Origin: Carex sylvatica
Taxonomy: Eukaryota > Streptophyta > Magnoliopsida > Poales > Cyperaceae
DNA: 64,000 nt
Reading direction: 5' to 3'
Assembly: GCA_964058845.1 (NCBI GenBank)
Contig: CAXKVR010000315.1
Coordinates: 124,001 to 188,000 of the forward strand
Both the position numbers and the translations under genes were made by a program. The notes under the pieces are model-generated. The model had not been told where the DNA came from. It saw only the letters and a list, made by a program, of their open reading frames with translations, and made no database searches. Within the stretch, counting starts at the first letter, position 1; the number at the start of each line of letters is the position of its first letter. Below are positions 23,029-35,372 of this stretch, in pieces.

Positions 23029-24640
23029 GCCGCCATTTTTATTAATATCCTTAAAAAAAAGAAAATTTTAAAAATGCCCACGTATTTAACTTCTTTTGAA
23101 AAATGCCCCGACCGCTGGGCCTACGGGCGGCCCATTCCCATAGCAGAGCCCCCCCTAGGCGGTCCTCCTATTTTTTTTAGAGATCATAATATTTTTGATT
23201 AAAATAATTTTGTGAATAATTTTTTTTTTGTTTAGAGTGTATGCCAAAAAAAATTGATGTCGTAACTCTTTATAACTTTGATTTGATTTGTCAATTGGAT
23301 ATCACAAGTCTAAAGATAACATTAATTAAGGACTTGGCCATTTGTGCGAAATGCGTTGATAGCTTATTTAATTAGATGAACTTTATTTTGTGAATAATTT
23401 TTATTTTGACCTATGTATGAAGTTTATTTGTATGTGTTGACAAGTCACAGTTTCATTCTGAGTCCAACTTTGCACCTCTGTTTAACATAGCAAAATATCT
23501 CTAAAAATTATGAAAATTGACTGAAAATAGAACACGACTGAAACTTTTCGTACAAAATCTCCAAACAGATCAAGAGATATCGGCTCTCAAAAATTGACCG
23601 AACTGATAAAGGAGTGCATATTGTAGCAACTTTGCAGGTGTGGTTAACATAGCAAAATATTTTCTAAAATCATGAAAAATTGACTGGCATGTATTCTTGA
23701 CATCATAGAACACGACTGCAAAGTTTCATACAAAATCTCCACACAAAAACTTAAAATGAATTTTTGAGGCACTAAACGACGTGTTTTTGAAATTCTGACG
23801 CTCCGAATGCCTCTCACATTGCCTGGGGGATTCTCCTAGGCAAAATTTGGATCCGTCTTGTTTTCACCTTTCCGAAAAGTGGTCATACGCGCAATTCTGA
23901 CTTTCCTAGCCAAAGTTATGGATGTTTAAAGTTTTTTCGAAAGCTGAACTTTGGAAATTCATAACTAATTGTAGAAAAATTCAAATAAATTAAAATTTGT
24001 GTCAATTCTGTGTATTTCTGTATGCTCTACATGCTGATATAATCACTTTTATAGTTTGGTCCCTGTACCAAGTTCAGACTTGTTGTATCACTTTTGATGT
24101 TTTTAGTGCATTGCAATATACCAGTGGCCTTTGCCTAGTGCTTGGCTGCTGAGTTTGGAGTTGGTACCATACCAGAGGTCAGTCTAGGGTGCTTTGTGCA
24201 TGAACAGAGATCTACTTTGAGGTTTGTACATATTTTAGTAGCTCTAAACTACTGTTTTAGTACCAGAAATAAAGAGAAGAAGATCAACAAGTTGTCAGAG
24301 CTTGAAATTTTTTGAATCAATGCCAAGTCTTTAATTAGTGTTATCTTTAAACTTGTAATATCTAACTGACAAACCAAATCAAAGTTATAAAGAGTTACAA
24401 CATCACTTCATAAATATATTAAATGTCTTATTTTTTGACATACACTCTAAACAAGAAAAAAAAATATTCACAAAATTATTAAGATCTCTAAAAAAAAAAA
24501 AAAAGGAGGACCGCTCGACCCTCAGGCGGTCTGCTATGGAAATGGGCCGCCCGTGGGCCCAGCGGTCGGGGTATTTTTCAAAAGAAGTTGAATGCGGGGG
24601 CATTTTTTATTTTTTTTAAGGGTATTAATAAAAATGGCCG
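23029..24640. mobile_element. Non-autonomous Mutator-like element with ~310 bp inverted ends
   Basis: A 1612 bp element. The left arm (23029-23340) and right arm (24321-24640) are long inverted copies; for example CGACCGCTGGGCC near 23109 pairs with GGGCCCAGCGGTCG near 24556. The 8 bp direct repeat TCTGAGCC flanks it (23021-23028, 24641-24648); extended to 9 bp it has one mismatch. Long inverted ends with 8-9 bp duplications are typical of Mutator-like elements. The ~980 bp interior has no transposase frame and shows an internal ~60 bp direct duplication. Confidence 0.78.
23464..23686. repeat. Diverged direct duplication inside the Mutator-like element
   Basis: Two ~60 bp units at 23464-23523 and 23626-23686 share CAACTTTGCA, TTAACATAGCAAAATAT and TGAAAA(A)TTGACTG, with scattered changes. 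Confidence 0.7.
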
Positions 24641-24648
24641 TCTGAGCC

Positions 24649-26940
24649 ATTCATTGAGTAAATCTCAGCCACTCATCAAAAATACATCTCAATCTCAACC
24701 ATTAGTTACAAATTTCAATATAATTTATTTGTTTCATGTTGTCAACCGTGTAAAAATCTAAATTAAGTTCAAAAATTACTCGGCACAAGAAAAACTATAT
24801 CATGCTGTACAAACCTCTGCTCTTTCTCTTCTATGTTTGCGTGCGCATAACGCGCTTTTGTCGTCGTTTCTTCCTAATGTCACCGACTCTGTCTCTCTTC
24901 TCCTTCACGATTTGTTTCTCTCTCGAAACCCTAATAACCCTCTCTCCATAAAACCCTTCGGTCATCTCTCTCCCTCCCTCTTCGCCGCCTATCTCACCTC
25001 TCCGTGCTCCGCCTCTACTCGGTCGCCTCTACCACCTCCCTCTGTAGCTCCCTAAATTAGGTTTCTTCGGCTCCGCGACTCTTAGCTTGCCGTTGACCAC
25101 GGTTTTTGTTCTCTTTAGGCCAAATAATTACTTAGTCATTTAGAGTTTTAGAGAGTGTGCTTGTCAACGAAGTAAATTTGCACCGTGGAATTTTCAAAAT
25201 TAGGAGAAATACAATTATAATGGGTTGAGAATGTAATCTTTACAATAGGGTTCCTATTTTCCTTTTTCTTCAACTTATGTAATTTTTCTTGTTTTTTCTG
25301 TTATTTTCTCAAAACTGGGTTTCTACTCGGAAACTAGAGAATTTGTAACCGATAAGGTACTTGAGAGTTGCTTTTTTTTGCTATTTAATTTCAAAGGGAG
25401 TAAATTAGCAAGTTATTTATTCAAAACTTATATATACTGGATAGAACTGGCGTCAAGGAAGACCCAACGAGAAGAACTCTTGTCGGGAATTCTAAAAATT
25501 AATTTATATGGATGGGATCAATAACATGTGAACTTTATACCTGTCCAACATCGAGTTTTTATATAGTCCATAGATGCGATGAGGGTGTATTCCGCAAGAG
25601 TCAGCGTACACGTGTGATATGTATTTACAATTAATTATCTCCACAAATAATATATATATTAACTAATGTATTTATAATTAATTAGCTCCACAAATAATAT
25701 ATTATCAAGTTTTAAAATTATCGTTTGCTCTTATTATTAACTAACACATAATAAAAAAATTAAATAAAAATAATCACATTTAAAAAAAAAAATTAAAATA
25801 ATATTTCATTGTAACGTATGAGTACTTAACTAGTAAATAAAAATAAGTCTAAACACATGTGTCATCAGTTCCATGCGCACAGATCAGGTAAATTATATGC
25901 TTCACGCGTTATTGAAGCATAGAGGAAAATTCAAAATGGAAAAAGAAAATTGCACTCAGGCTCTTGGCTTTATGGAATCACAAAGACAACTGTGCTCTTT
26001 TGACTTGGTCTAATTATTTGGAGGGTTCTTTTTCTTAGGTAAGGAATTAGTAATTTATTTTGTAAGAAACATAATTTATAATTTATAATATTTCTTTTGC
26101 TAATACTTATTAGCAAGTCCAAGTTAAACTGGTGTAAACAACGAATCAGACTTTTAAGTTATAGAAGTCAAAGTTAATCGTATAATATTTTTATACCGAA
26201 AATAAAATCAATTTTATATATTCATATCATTTAATATAAATTATATAAAAATTATACATAAATAAAAATCAATTGATCCACATTTATTCTATATATATCC
26301 AAACCCTAGAAGCATGGATAACATGTCTGTGCAAAATGCAAGTCATGCATTTTTGATATGGATTATAATATAGTTCATACTTTATTCACACTTATTAATG
26401 CACTATTGACATTTTACAAAAAAAATTGGTTGGTGTACTTTAATTGCTTAATTCACACTTTCAATATATCGTTGTAGTATTATTATTGTGAAACGCTTCA
26501 AAACTTTTAGTTTGTGAAAAGTTGAATTTCAAAATTTTGGTGATTAAATAATAAACCATGTAAAAATTTATACCATGTCTTATAATTTCTTTCCTTGCAA
26601 TTGGTGATTAAAATTTAATTTAAAATTGAACTTCTTAAAGTAGATAAAAAATTATTATTCTCTTAAATGATAAATAATAAACAATTAGTAAATCCGGACC
26701 GTTCTTTTAACCTGGCACGATTTTTAAAGGAAGCCCCTACCGTCTAAATAGATATCAAATTGAATTTGATCTAAATAAGAAAATCTGAACTATAAAATTG
26801 TAATTGTGGATTCCACCGAGCTGCACTACAAGCTAGGGATGACATAGCAATGTTCTTTGCTTTAGTGAGAAGATTCTTCTAATTCTTTTTTGTGGTGTCT
26901 CCAACCTGATCAATCCCAATCCCATAGCTTTACTCAGTTA
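24649..26940. other. Spacer with a CT-rich leader-like patch
   Basis: From about 24820 to 25080 the sequence becomes CT-rich and less AT-rich (CTCTCTCC, AAACCCTAATAACC), resembling a plant 5' leader or first exon. The only frame there (24837-25055, 72 residues) matches nothing I know. The rest is AT-rich with no recognised feature. Confidence 0.35.
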
Positions 26941-27423
26941 GAATTATGGATGGCAAAAAAGCCCGTTCAGCCCGGTGGCCCGATCATACCAGCTTGGCCT
27001 GTCTATTATCTAATCGGTTCGATACTGTAATGGGCCAGATAAGGTCAGACTTAGAAACAGATCAAGCCAGGTATGGAATTTTATTGAAACTCAAAGGCTG
27101 CCTGATGGACTTATCTGTTATGTGAATTCTGAAAATTTAATCCAAGTCCAAAGGCCATCTGCGCCAAACTTTCAAAAATTAGGAATTTTAATTTGACATC
27201 CCCTCTGTGACTTTCGAGAATGTTCTCTTCTCTGTGATTTTCGAAAATTAGGTTTAGGATCCCCTCTCTTCTCTATGATGGCTCTCTCCTCATTTCGCCT
27301 CCATAGATGGAGAGATTTGTGCCTTCCTCCGAGACTCTGACTTTCGAACACCAAAAACCATCGATCTGTGCCTTTCTCCACCTTTCTCCGACAAGCTTCA
27401 CCACTGATATGTAGAGATGTTTT

Positions 27424-29210
27424 TGAAGGAACTATTGGTTTCATGCAATAACAAATTTCAAAAATTTAATTCGAAAGAAACCTACATAGATCTACTTATT
27501 TGACTAATTATGAACCTTATTTAGCGATTTAACTTGTTCAAACTTTATACCTCAAATCTTGGTCTCTAAACCAAGAAGTAGGGACTTGAGATGTAGGGTT
27601 GTTACCTCCAAAGTAGAAAGCTTCCACAAGTATCCACCCGAGATTAAACAAAACCCTTGTTTTTCTCTTGCTAGAGATACTAAACCAAGGATCAACCTTA
27701 ATCTTAGTTTCTACCATTTAATTAACTATTAATTTAGTGTAGAAATATTGTACTCAACACATGAGCAAAATGGTGGATGAAAATTGTTGCATCTCTCAAA
27801 TCTCCTCTTATTCTTTTGTAACCTCCAAGAGAGCAAGAGAGCAAGAGAGAGAGAGAGAGAGAGAGAGAAAGATGTGAATAAAAAGTTAGAATTTGAGAAG
27901 AGAAAATGGTAGTATTTATAATGCTTTTCTAGGGTTTGCTTTAATCATCTTAACCACAATGAATGGCTAGGATGAAGCATGAGCATAAAGCAACATCATA
28001 AAGTTACTTCTGTCATTCAATGAACACTCCATTAGATGTTTTTCTCTTCCAACTTTATTCCCAAATCTACATCAAATGGACTCTTCCATTTAATGTTAAA
28101 ATCATAAATTCAAATGGGCTTGGGCCCTTTCTCACTTTGCAAATTCGTTTTTGCCATTTATGCCAATTTTCGGCCCACTCGACAATTATTATAGTTAATT
28201 GTCTTTGCTCAATTCTTGTTGAAAAATAAATTTATATATCATGTCCTACATGTAATAAATATATTTTAAGATCAAGGTGGTCATCTTCATGACACTTTTA
28301 TTTGTTTCGCTTTCTCTCTTGGGTGTGACCTCGTAGAATCTATATCGTGTTGACAATAAAATAAAAACTCAATTTTAATTCTATAAATTATAAGAGGCAT
28401 TTAGCAATATGCATTATAATTACTCAACTGATAAATATAATATGAACCAATCAATATCACGATCCTAAAGCAATATTTAATTGCTTGTGTCAATTCACGT
28501 GTCATATGATATCATGAATAAATTCAAGGCAGTAGAGTGTCATCCTTGCAAATATATTCTTTTATTGATTCCAAGTAATTAGTAAATAATGATTAACTAC
28601 TTGATCATAATTGCATGCATACTTTATTACTCCTTCAAGGGGCCCACATATATCATCACTCATTTATAAAATATGAGGTACACTGGTATTCTTGATAAAT
28701 ATATTTTCCTCCGCACAAGAAATATATATTAAGATATTATCTGTATAGCTACCAGTTACGGTTAGCGTTGGACAATACCTACAGACACATAAATCTCATG
28801 TAGAAAAAATAGTCATCTCATACCAAAGAATTCAAGACACAAATGAAATATTAATGACATTAACACAATCCATATTATGTTTTATTTTGGGTTATGTCCA
28901 ATTTCCTGATCTCCATCAGGTATTTATATGATTAAACTGGAACTCATTACCATATGATTCGCAGAACATGATCATCATTTAAACTACATACTTATCTTGT
29001 ACTGGTAAATAGTGTTCCTTTTTAATTACCAAGATTAGGGACATTTAGAGTGTTTGTTACTTAATTATTATAGAGTTTCACAGTTCAGGTCCTCAACTTG
29101 AACAATTCATAATGTAATTAAATACTCAAGGAACAAATGATTCTTTAATTTGATGAACAAAATATAGAATACAACTATAAATAATTAGCTTCTAGATCAT
29201 AACACTAACA
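27424..29210. mobile_element. Probable solo LTR nested in the unclassified repeat
   Basis: A 1787 bp insertion that begins TGAAGGAACT, ends ACACTAACA, and is flanked by the perfect 5 bp repeat GTTTT (27419-27423, 29211-29215). The other copy of the host repeat reads GAGATGTTTTGCCC uninterrupted (complement near 47700), which is the exact empty site. TG...CA ends plus a 5 bp duplication point to an LTR; with no internal domain seen, it is best called a solo LTR. It contains an AG microsatellite at about 27833-27870. Which strand is sense is unknown. Confidence 0.72.
27833..27870. repeat. AG microsatellite
   Basis: AGAGAGCAAG units passing into about a dozen AG units, inside the probable solo LTR. 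Confidence 0.85.
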
Positions 29211-29492
29211 GTTTTGCCCATAATTTTGCCAATCTGCGCCTTTCTCCGATCTACGTCTTTCTCCTCTATTCTCGATAAGGATTTGTTTGCTATACTGATA
29301 AAAGTTTCTGCTTGCTAGGTGGTAATGATAAGCATAAATTATATACACATTTGATCTAGATTTTATCATAAAATAACACCCAATATTATGTATTTTGAAT
29401 TTAAAGTGAATAGAATACACCTAGAATCAAGCTACTGCGGTTGTTTGGCTTTAATTTGCAGGAAAATATGAAAATTGAAGAAAATACCCCTC

Positions 29493-29720
29493 AGTGCGAA
29501 CGCACTCTTATCCAGTGCGGGTCAGCCACCCGCACTTAGCACTTGGACATATTTTTAGCATCTTAGCACAACCAGTGCGGGTCAGCGTCCGCACTCATCA
29601 GCCAGTGCGGGTCATCCATCCGCACTCAATACTTAAGCCGATTTCAGAAATTTCAGAACAACACAGGGAATTCTCCAGTGCTGGTCAGTCACCCGCACTC
29701 ACCATCAGTGCGAATGCACT
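29493..29720. repeat. Cluster of six AGTGCG...CGCACT palindromes
   Basis: Six short inverted repeats of one family occur within 230 bp: 29493-29506, 29514-29536, 29574-29595, 29604-29626, 29677-29699 and 29707-29720. The typical unit is AGTGCGGGT, a 5 bp loop such as CAGCC, then ACCCGCACT; the first and last are compact versions (AGTGCGAACGCACT). Sequence between them is not repeated. The 92-residue frame across it (29494-29772) follows from the motif and is not a recognised protein. Confidence 0.8.
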
Positions 29721-29934
29721 GAACCCGCAGATAGCCATAATTACATATTTTCAACACGGTTTCTATTTTTAGCGAGCCAAATACGTGTTTTGTATGTAGA
29801 ATATCATCATGGATTCTAACATGATATTCCCCATTCAACTTGGAGAGCCTTTAATCATTTTGGCATTTTTCCAAGCATTTAAAATCATTGCCAATTTTCC
29901 ATTTATTTAATTAGCAACATTTTAGGGTACAACA

Positions 29935-30113
29935 CTATTATCCTAAGGGGATTGTAGGGTCCTATTATCCCAAATCCAATCTTTCATTTGTTTTGAGATT
30001 CGTGCATAAAAAATAACTTTTATAGAGATTTGTACAATCCAAAAAAAATGAAAGGTTGGATTTAGAATAACAGGACCCTACAATCCACCCAAGGATTGTA
30101 GCAGATTTATTTT
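29935..30113. mobile_element. Diverged MITE, GGAAA-ended family
   Basis: Most of the sequence matches 22448-22636: ATCCTAAGGGGATTGTAGG, then CCAAATCCAATCTTTCATTT, then GATTGTAGCAGATTTATTT at the right end. The left terminus has decayed and no target repeat is readable. Confidence 0.6.
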
Positions 30114-30115
30114 TC

Positions 30116-30295
30116 CACACAAAATACAAATAGTCAGATAAGCTAGTTATGCATCAACTAACCTAAAGAAGTGCATTATCACTTAAGCACAGCCAAAACA
30201 AAATATAAACAGCTAGATAATTAAGCTAGCTATGCATCAATTAACCTAAAGAAGTGCATCATCACTTCCATAAAGTACAGCCAAAACAAAACATG
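30116..30295. repeat. Tandem duplication of ~85-90 bp
   Basis: Two adjacent units share AAACAAAATA, AGATAA, AAGCTAG, TATGCATCAA, TAACCTAAAGAAGTGCAT and CAGCCAAAACAAAA in order. The second unit carries small insertions. Confidence 0.7.
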
Positions 30296-30319
30296 AACAG
30301 ACAATATCACATCAAAATA

Positions 30320-32500
30320 CTAAAATCTAAATAAGGTAAATATAGAGTCTAGCCTGTGATTGGTACAAAACAAGTTGAGTATCCTCAGCGTCCCAAATGT
30401 GCAGTGCAATGGCTTCAATGTACATCATAGTGCATTAGTAAATAAAATTAAAGTTTTTGGTGTAGCGAATTGTACCTTTATGACATGGGACTTGCGAGCC
30501 TTATCGTATGTGGTAATTTTGAAACTTTGTCAACCTCTTGTCAGTCGGTGTTTCACTTTCTCCTTTTGTATCGTCCTCGACGCTGGAGATTGAGGTGGTG
30601 ATGACATGGCTGCAGGCCAAAAGGTTCAAATATCAAAATAAGTTCTTCTTAGTCTAGAAAAACACTACAATCTGTTGTAACCTCACATCAAAAACCTAGA
30701 AAACAGTAAATGAGAGAGAAAATCCCCACAATATACAAAAAAACAGTAAGTGAGAGGGAGAATCCCTAAAAATCTCACACAAAAATATACAAAAACCAAC
30801 AAAATACTACGAAGATATATATATATATATACAGAGAGTGAGACAGAGCGATCACCTTAACTTCGGTCACAGAGTCAATGAAGGGTGGCCGCCTAGTGTG
30901 AGTGAGATGAAAAACCTAGATTTAAAGACCTTTTGAGTTCTCGCTGCGGGAGGAGAGAGACATTAATTTGTTAATTTGGAGTGATATATCAATCAATTTT
31001 GGAAAGTTGAAGCGATACCTAGGGTATTGATCAATTTTAAAAATCATTTGTCATCGGCTCCGTATCCTAACCATTTGCTTATACGCTTAATACCATTGGC
31101 TCTTAATCCTAACCGTTGGCGTATATACTAATTCCATCGGTGCAATACGATGGTGTATTTTAAAATCTTGGGAGACTCACCTTCTGCGTGAAAATGTTTC
31201 ACTGTGGATTGGGCTATAATATGGCAAACTTTCAATTTAGGGTTGGACCATCCGATTCAAAATGGTGCATGTCAATATTCATGCTCCTTCAAATATGTTG
31301 GTTAGATTTAATTATATAATTAGCGTTACTTTAGAAAAATAGTGAAGTTTAAAATCAAAAGTTTGGCGCTGGAGGAAAATTTGGGCTAAACCCTAAATCC
31401 TAAATGCTAAACCCTAATTAAGAGGCTCGGTTAAAATTTAAATCGATATGATTAATTTAAATTACTATAATTTAAACATGTTAAAATTTAAATGATTTTC
31501 CAAGTTATTATAATTGTAACTTAATTGATTTTCGAAGTACGTAGTAACAGTTAATCTAAGCTGTACATGCATGATCTCTATATTTAGAGTATAATTAAAG
31601 AGACAATTATATTTTAATATATTTTTAATAAAGGGATAATTATATTTTTAATACATTTGATTGAAACAATATGTACTTAATTACAACATCGATTGCAACT
31701 TGATTTTGGAAGTACTAACAGTCAATCCAAGTTGTACGTTAATTGAACATGATATGTGAAAATATGAAACTAATTTTTTCCTGTGCAAAATTTAAATTAT
31801 GATTGCTCTTAGTGTTTTCAGCTATTAAAGCAAACTGAAATTATTATAATTTAACATGCTATTAAAGTTTCAATTATTAAATTATTATAATTTAACATAT
31901 TGTTAAATTTAATACGATCAAATATGATAAAATATGATAAAATTTAAATTATGATTGCTTATACATACAACGTCTCATTTATTTTAATTTTTAATATGAT
32001 GTAATAATATTGTTGTAGTAGTTTGTTTACAATTTAAATGATAAATTTAACATGTTAAAATTGAATTGATCAAATATAATAAAATTGAACATGTTTTAAT
32101 CCTATGAGGGACACATTTTAATTTCATCAAATAAATATGATATGTAGTTAATTTGCTTATATATACAATGCCTTATTTATTTAAATGTTTCTATCAAATG
32201 TTTCCAATAATATAACTCTAAAGTAAAACACACTTTGAATTTGTATCCCACCGTCAGATCTGAGCGATCAAAAATATCATACAACACAATTGAAGATCGG
32301 ACCGTTCAATTCGCAACTCAAAATTTACAAGACTTGGGGGGGAGCTTAACTTCGGAGAATGTGTTCAATTTTATCACCATCGGTTCAACCGATGGCATTT
32401 AGAAAATTGAATTATTTCTCGATCAACTTGTTCATCTTCCACCTCGAGCCTGCATACAGTACTCTCTCAACTGTTTGGGGGTTTATCCAATCATCTCACC
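30320..32500. other. AT-rich spacer
   Basis: No gene is recognised. There is an AT dinucleotide run near 30814-30830 and repeated ATTATAATTTAA motifs at 31450-32150. The CTAAACCCTAAATCCTAAAT stretch near 31393 is not a telomere array. Confidence 0.4.
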
Positions 32501-32518
32501 TCTTCCACTGTAGGAACA

Positions 32519-33708
32519 ATGAGCGACTACATTAGTAATTTGCTCGACCCAATACTTGTCGTAATCTTAGGGTTGCTGGTCACCCAAGAGGCAGTCCGTA
32601 CATGTGTACTGTCTAAGAAGTGGAACAACCTGTGGACCTCTTTACCCGTCCTCAACATCAATGTGAGGGATTCTCAAGCCCAATATTCCATGGAGGGGAT
32701 CATTGCTAATTTACTTGAGAAGATTACTAATGTAGATGTTCATCTTCTGGAGTTACATCTCAAGTGCGCTCTCCTGGTATAATTAATTAATCTCTCTAAT
32801 TGACGTGTTCGGGTGTCTAATTAAGTGTTTACAATAAAATGTTGGGTATTGTAATTAAATAAATTGAGCTCCAATCACATTATAAGATTCAATTTTATGT
32901 GATTGACCCACATTTATAGTTTTAAGGTCACAAATTGCGCCACTGTCAAACAATGTAAAAAAGAAGGTCACAAATTGCAGTGTTAATTTACATGATTGAC
33001 CCACATAGCTCATTAAATTCAAGGTCCTGAATTAATTACATGCATATGAATTTGTGTAATTTTATATAATTGACCCACATAGTTTGAAGGTCCCCATCAA
33101 TTTCATATGCATATTAATTGGTGTGCTAATTAATTGCATGCATATATGCATGCATGCAAGCAGGGGTGTCCTGAATTGAATTTATATATAGTTCAATTAA
33201 TTATTCTGACTCGTGTTTGTATATTATTATCCCTAATTACATGTGTGTGTATACATAGGAACTTCTAGTTTTACCAGCAAGACTCTCAAAATTTGATTAA
33301 TTGAAGGTTTTCACTGTTTCCATTTGTACATTTACTTTTTTTTTACAAATGAAAAGTTGGATCATAAAGAGCTGCCCCAACTTGACAAGACTACCAATAG
33401 TGCAACATGAGAATTGTGTAAGTATATATATAGTTTTCCAACTTAATTAAGCTATATATAGCTTCCATTCATCACTTAATTAATTATTGTAAGTTAAATT
33501 AAGGATCTACTTATCAATTGATAATTGTTAATTTAATTTATTGCAACACTGTTATGCTCTGCCATGGCCAGTTGCGGATAGAGTGTCATCAAATCCACGA
33601 GTCCCGCTGAGGCTTCAACCATCTCCAAGAAGGCATCTCGAGATAGTTGAGGTCAAGTTTGATTTAATAGTGTGGCGAGTGATTAAATATCTGATGTTTG
33701 GTACATGA
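32519..33708 (+). pseudogene. F-box/FBD protein gene fragment
   Basis: An open segment from the ATG at 32519 encodes an F-box: ISNLLDPILVVILGLL, then EAVRTCVLSKKWNNLWTSLP, at about residues 4-43. This is close to the family consensus of F-box proteins with FBD/LRR domains, which act as substrate receptors of SCF ubiquitin ligases. The segment runs to a possible splice donor (CTG|GTATAA near 32778). Downstream, 33598-33708 reads as part of an FBD domain (RRHLEIVEVKF, WRVIKYL) and ends in a stop too early. A piece near 33370-33415 (KSCPNLTRLPI) resembles an LRR. Most of the LRR region expected between them is absent, so this is a truncated or decayed copy. Confidence 0.6.
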
Positions 33709-34289
33709 GAATTGCAAAATTTTAAGAACTATCGTATAACCAGGGATGGTTATTGCAATCTTAAATATACAACGGATAATAGTGGAACAAATAGTTATAG
33801 TGGATGGAATTTGGGAGTTGTAGAATTAGCAGCTGCGGAAATCGACACTATGCATGTTGAGAAGAGTTTGCTATTATACTAGCTAGCTAGATATGTCAGG
33901 AATATATTGTGTATGGATATACACATGTTGTGTATTTTGTGCATGCATGAATATTACTTCTAAAAAAAATATTAATTATCCTTTTGAATATCCCTATCGG
34001 TTCAAAAAAAGAACAGAGTTGGTATTAATCAAACTATGCTAACAGCTCATCTACATCATAGATGATAAAGATCACCACATCTACACCATCTGTTTAATAG
34101 TCCAACCGATGTGAAAGAGTCAATAAAAATCAACGGTTGGTTAAAAATTAATCGATGGAAAAGAGATCAGCACCATTGGTTTTTTAAATGCTAGCCAATG
34201 GTAAAAAGTTCAACGTAATTACAGTGCTGCCACTCGTGACGATCATCATCTATGCGGAAGCACATCCGATGATAAAGGAGCGATGGAAA

Positions 34290-35070
34290 AAAATATTTTT
34301 TGTAGTAGTGTATATAGGATAGTATGCACACACTGCAGTGAAGCAGATTCGTTCAAGAAATACTTTAAGAGCAACATTGCAGCTTAGGACCTTTTTAATT
34401 ATGAAATAGCAAATGCATTGTTGTGGTGGAACACACCAATCCCTTCCAAAATACAAATATTTATGTGGCTATTGCACGAAGATTTTTTTTTTAACTACGT
34501 CTACATTACATTGTAAAAGATGGCAAGGTCCTATCCTGTGTGACCAGTCTGTTAAAGAAAATGTTACTCAACCTATTCTTGTTATATTCTTGTGTTGTTA
34601 TGCATCCAAAATCTTATTTTGGATATGGGTTGAGGTTTGTTATACCTGACACAATTTTCAAGATGTCACTACTTTTGCTAGTACATTGCTTGTGCAGCAG
34701 CATATTACACTAGGACCAATGGTACCATTACTAGAAGCTGAATAATATTTTGTTATTGCTTATGTATAAATATGAGAGGTGATAAATTGTGGTTGATCTA
34801 TAAAACTTGTTCTGAGATGTTTTGTTGTGCACAATTATTTTAGGGGACAATGTTTAAGTTTTGAATGGTAGAATTTTGTGTTTAGGAGCACCAGAATGCC
34901 AAGGATGCCAAAATGAAAAAAATGATGTGTGTGTAGCTAAGGCACATGTTTTGGTGCTCGTGGAGACTTTTTAGAAATGAGTTTTTCTTACAATTTTATT
35001 TCTAGTTGTAGAATGTACTGCTTAGACTATGATTAATAAATTGGCTATCAGCCTTTTCTCAAAAAAAAAA
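34290..35070 (+). mobile_element. 5'-truncated LINE relic with poly(A) tail
   Basis: Across shifting frames at about 34400-34640 the sequence reads like the zinc-binding C-terminal domain of plant LINE reverse transcriptases (PSKIQIFMWLLHED, then TLHCKRWQGPILCDQ). The right end has AATAAA near 35035, a CTATCAGCC motif and an A-run at 35060-35070, as plant LINEs end. It has many stops. Confidence 0.55.
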
Positions 35071-35372
35071 ATATATACAAATTTTGTTTACCATCCAGCA
35101 TCTGTTCTTTCATTTGCATGACTTTTGTTTGTTTAAATTTTTTTTTAACATGGTTTGATGATGATCTGCATATTCATTTTTTTATATTTTTTTTTTAAAA
35201 AGTGGCGTCAATACGAGAGGTTTGTATGTCAGAAACTCTATTATTAGAGAGTTTAGTGTGAATCAAAATAAGAAAAGCTACTAGTACCTACTACCCTAAA
35301 CAACTAGTACCGAGACATAAAATCATGCTGAAACCACATGCATTACTCTACAAGGCAACACATGAATGGCAC

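Larger units (their letters stand above)
26941..29324. mobile_element. Unclassified repeat, copy A, split by an inserted LTR
   Basis: Sequence at 26941-27423 and 29211-29324 matches, in inverted orientation, the continuous copy at 47615-48179. Shared landmarks are ATGG/ATGACAAAAAA at one end, GGCCCATTACAG, CATCTGCGCCA, CCTTTCTCCGAC, and GCAAGCAG with ACCACC at the other end. The two parts here are separated by the insertion at 27424-29210. I cannot assign the family; short frames in it are not convincing genes. Confidence 0.65.

Noticed and set aside
29493..29720. Possible CRISPR-like array
   Set aside because: The genome is a plant. Units are palindromes of unequal length with irregular spacers.
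29494..29772. 92-residue frame over the palindrome cluster
   Set aside because: The repeated residues follow from the DNA motif. No known protein family is recognised.
31380..31420. CTAAACCCTAAA telomere-like repeats
   Set aside because: Only a few imperfect units are present, a common chance pattern in AT-rich plant DNA, not an array.
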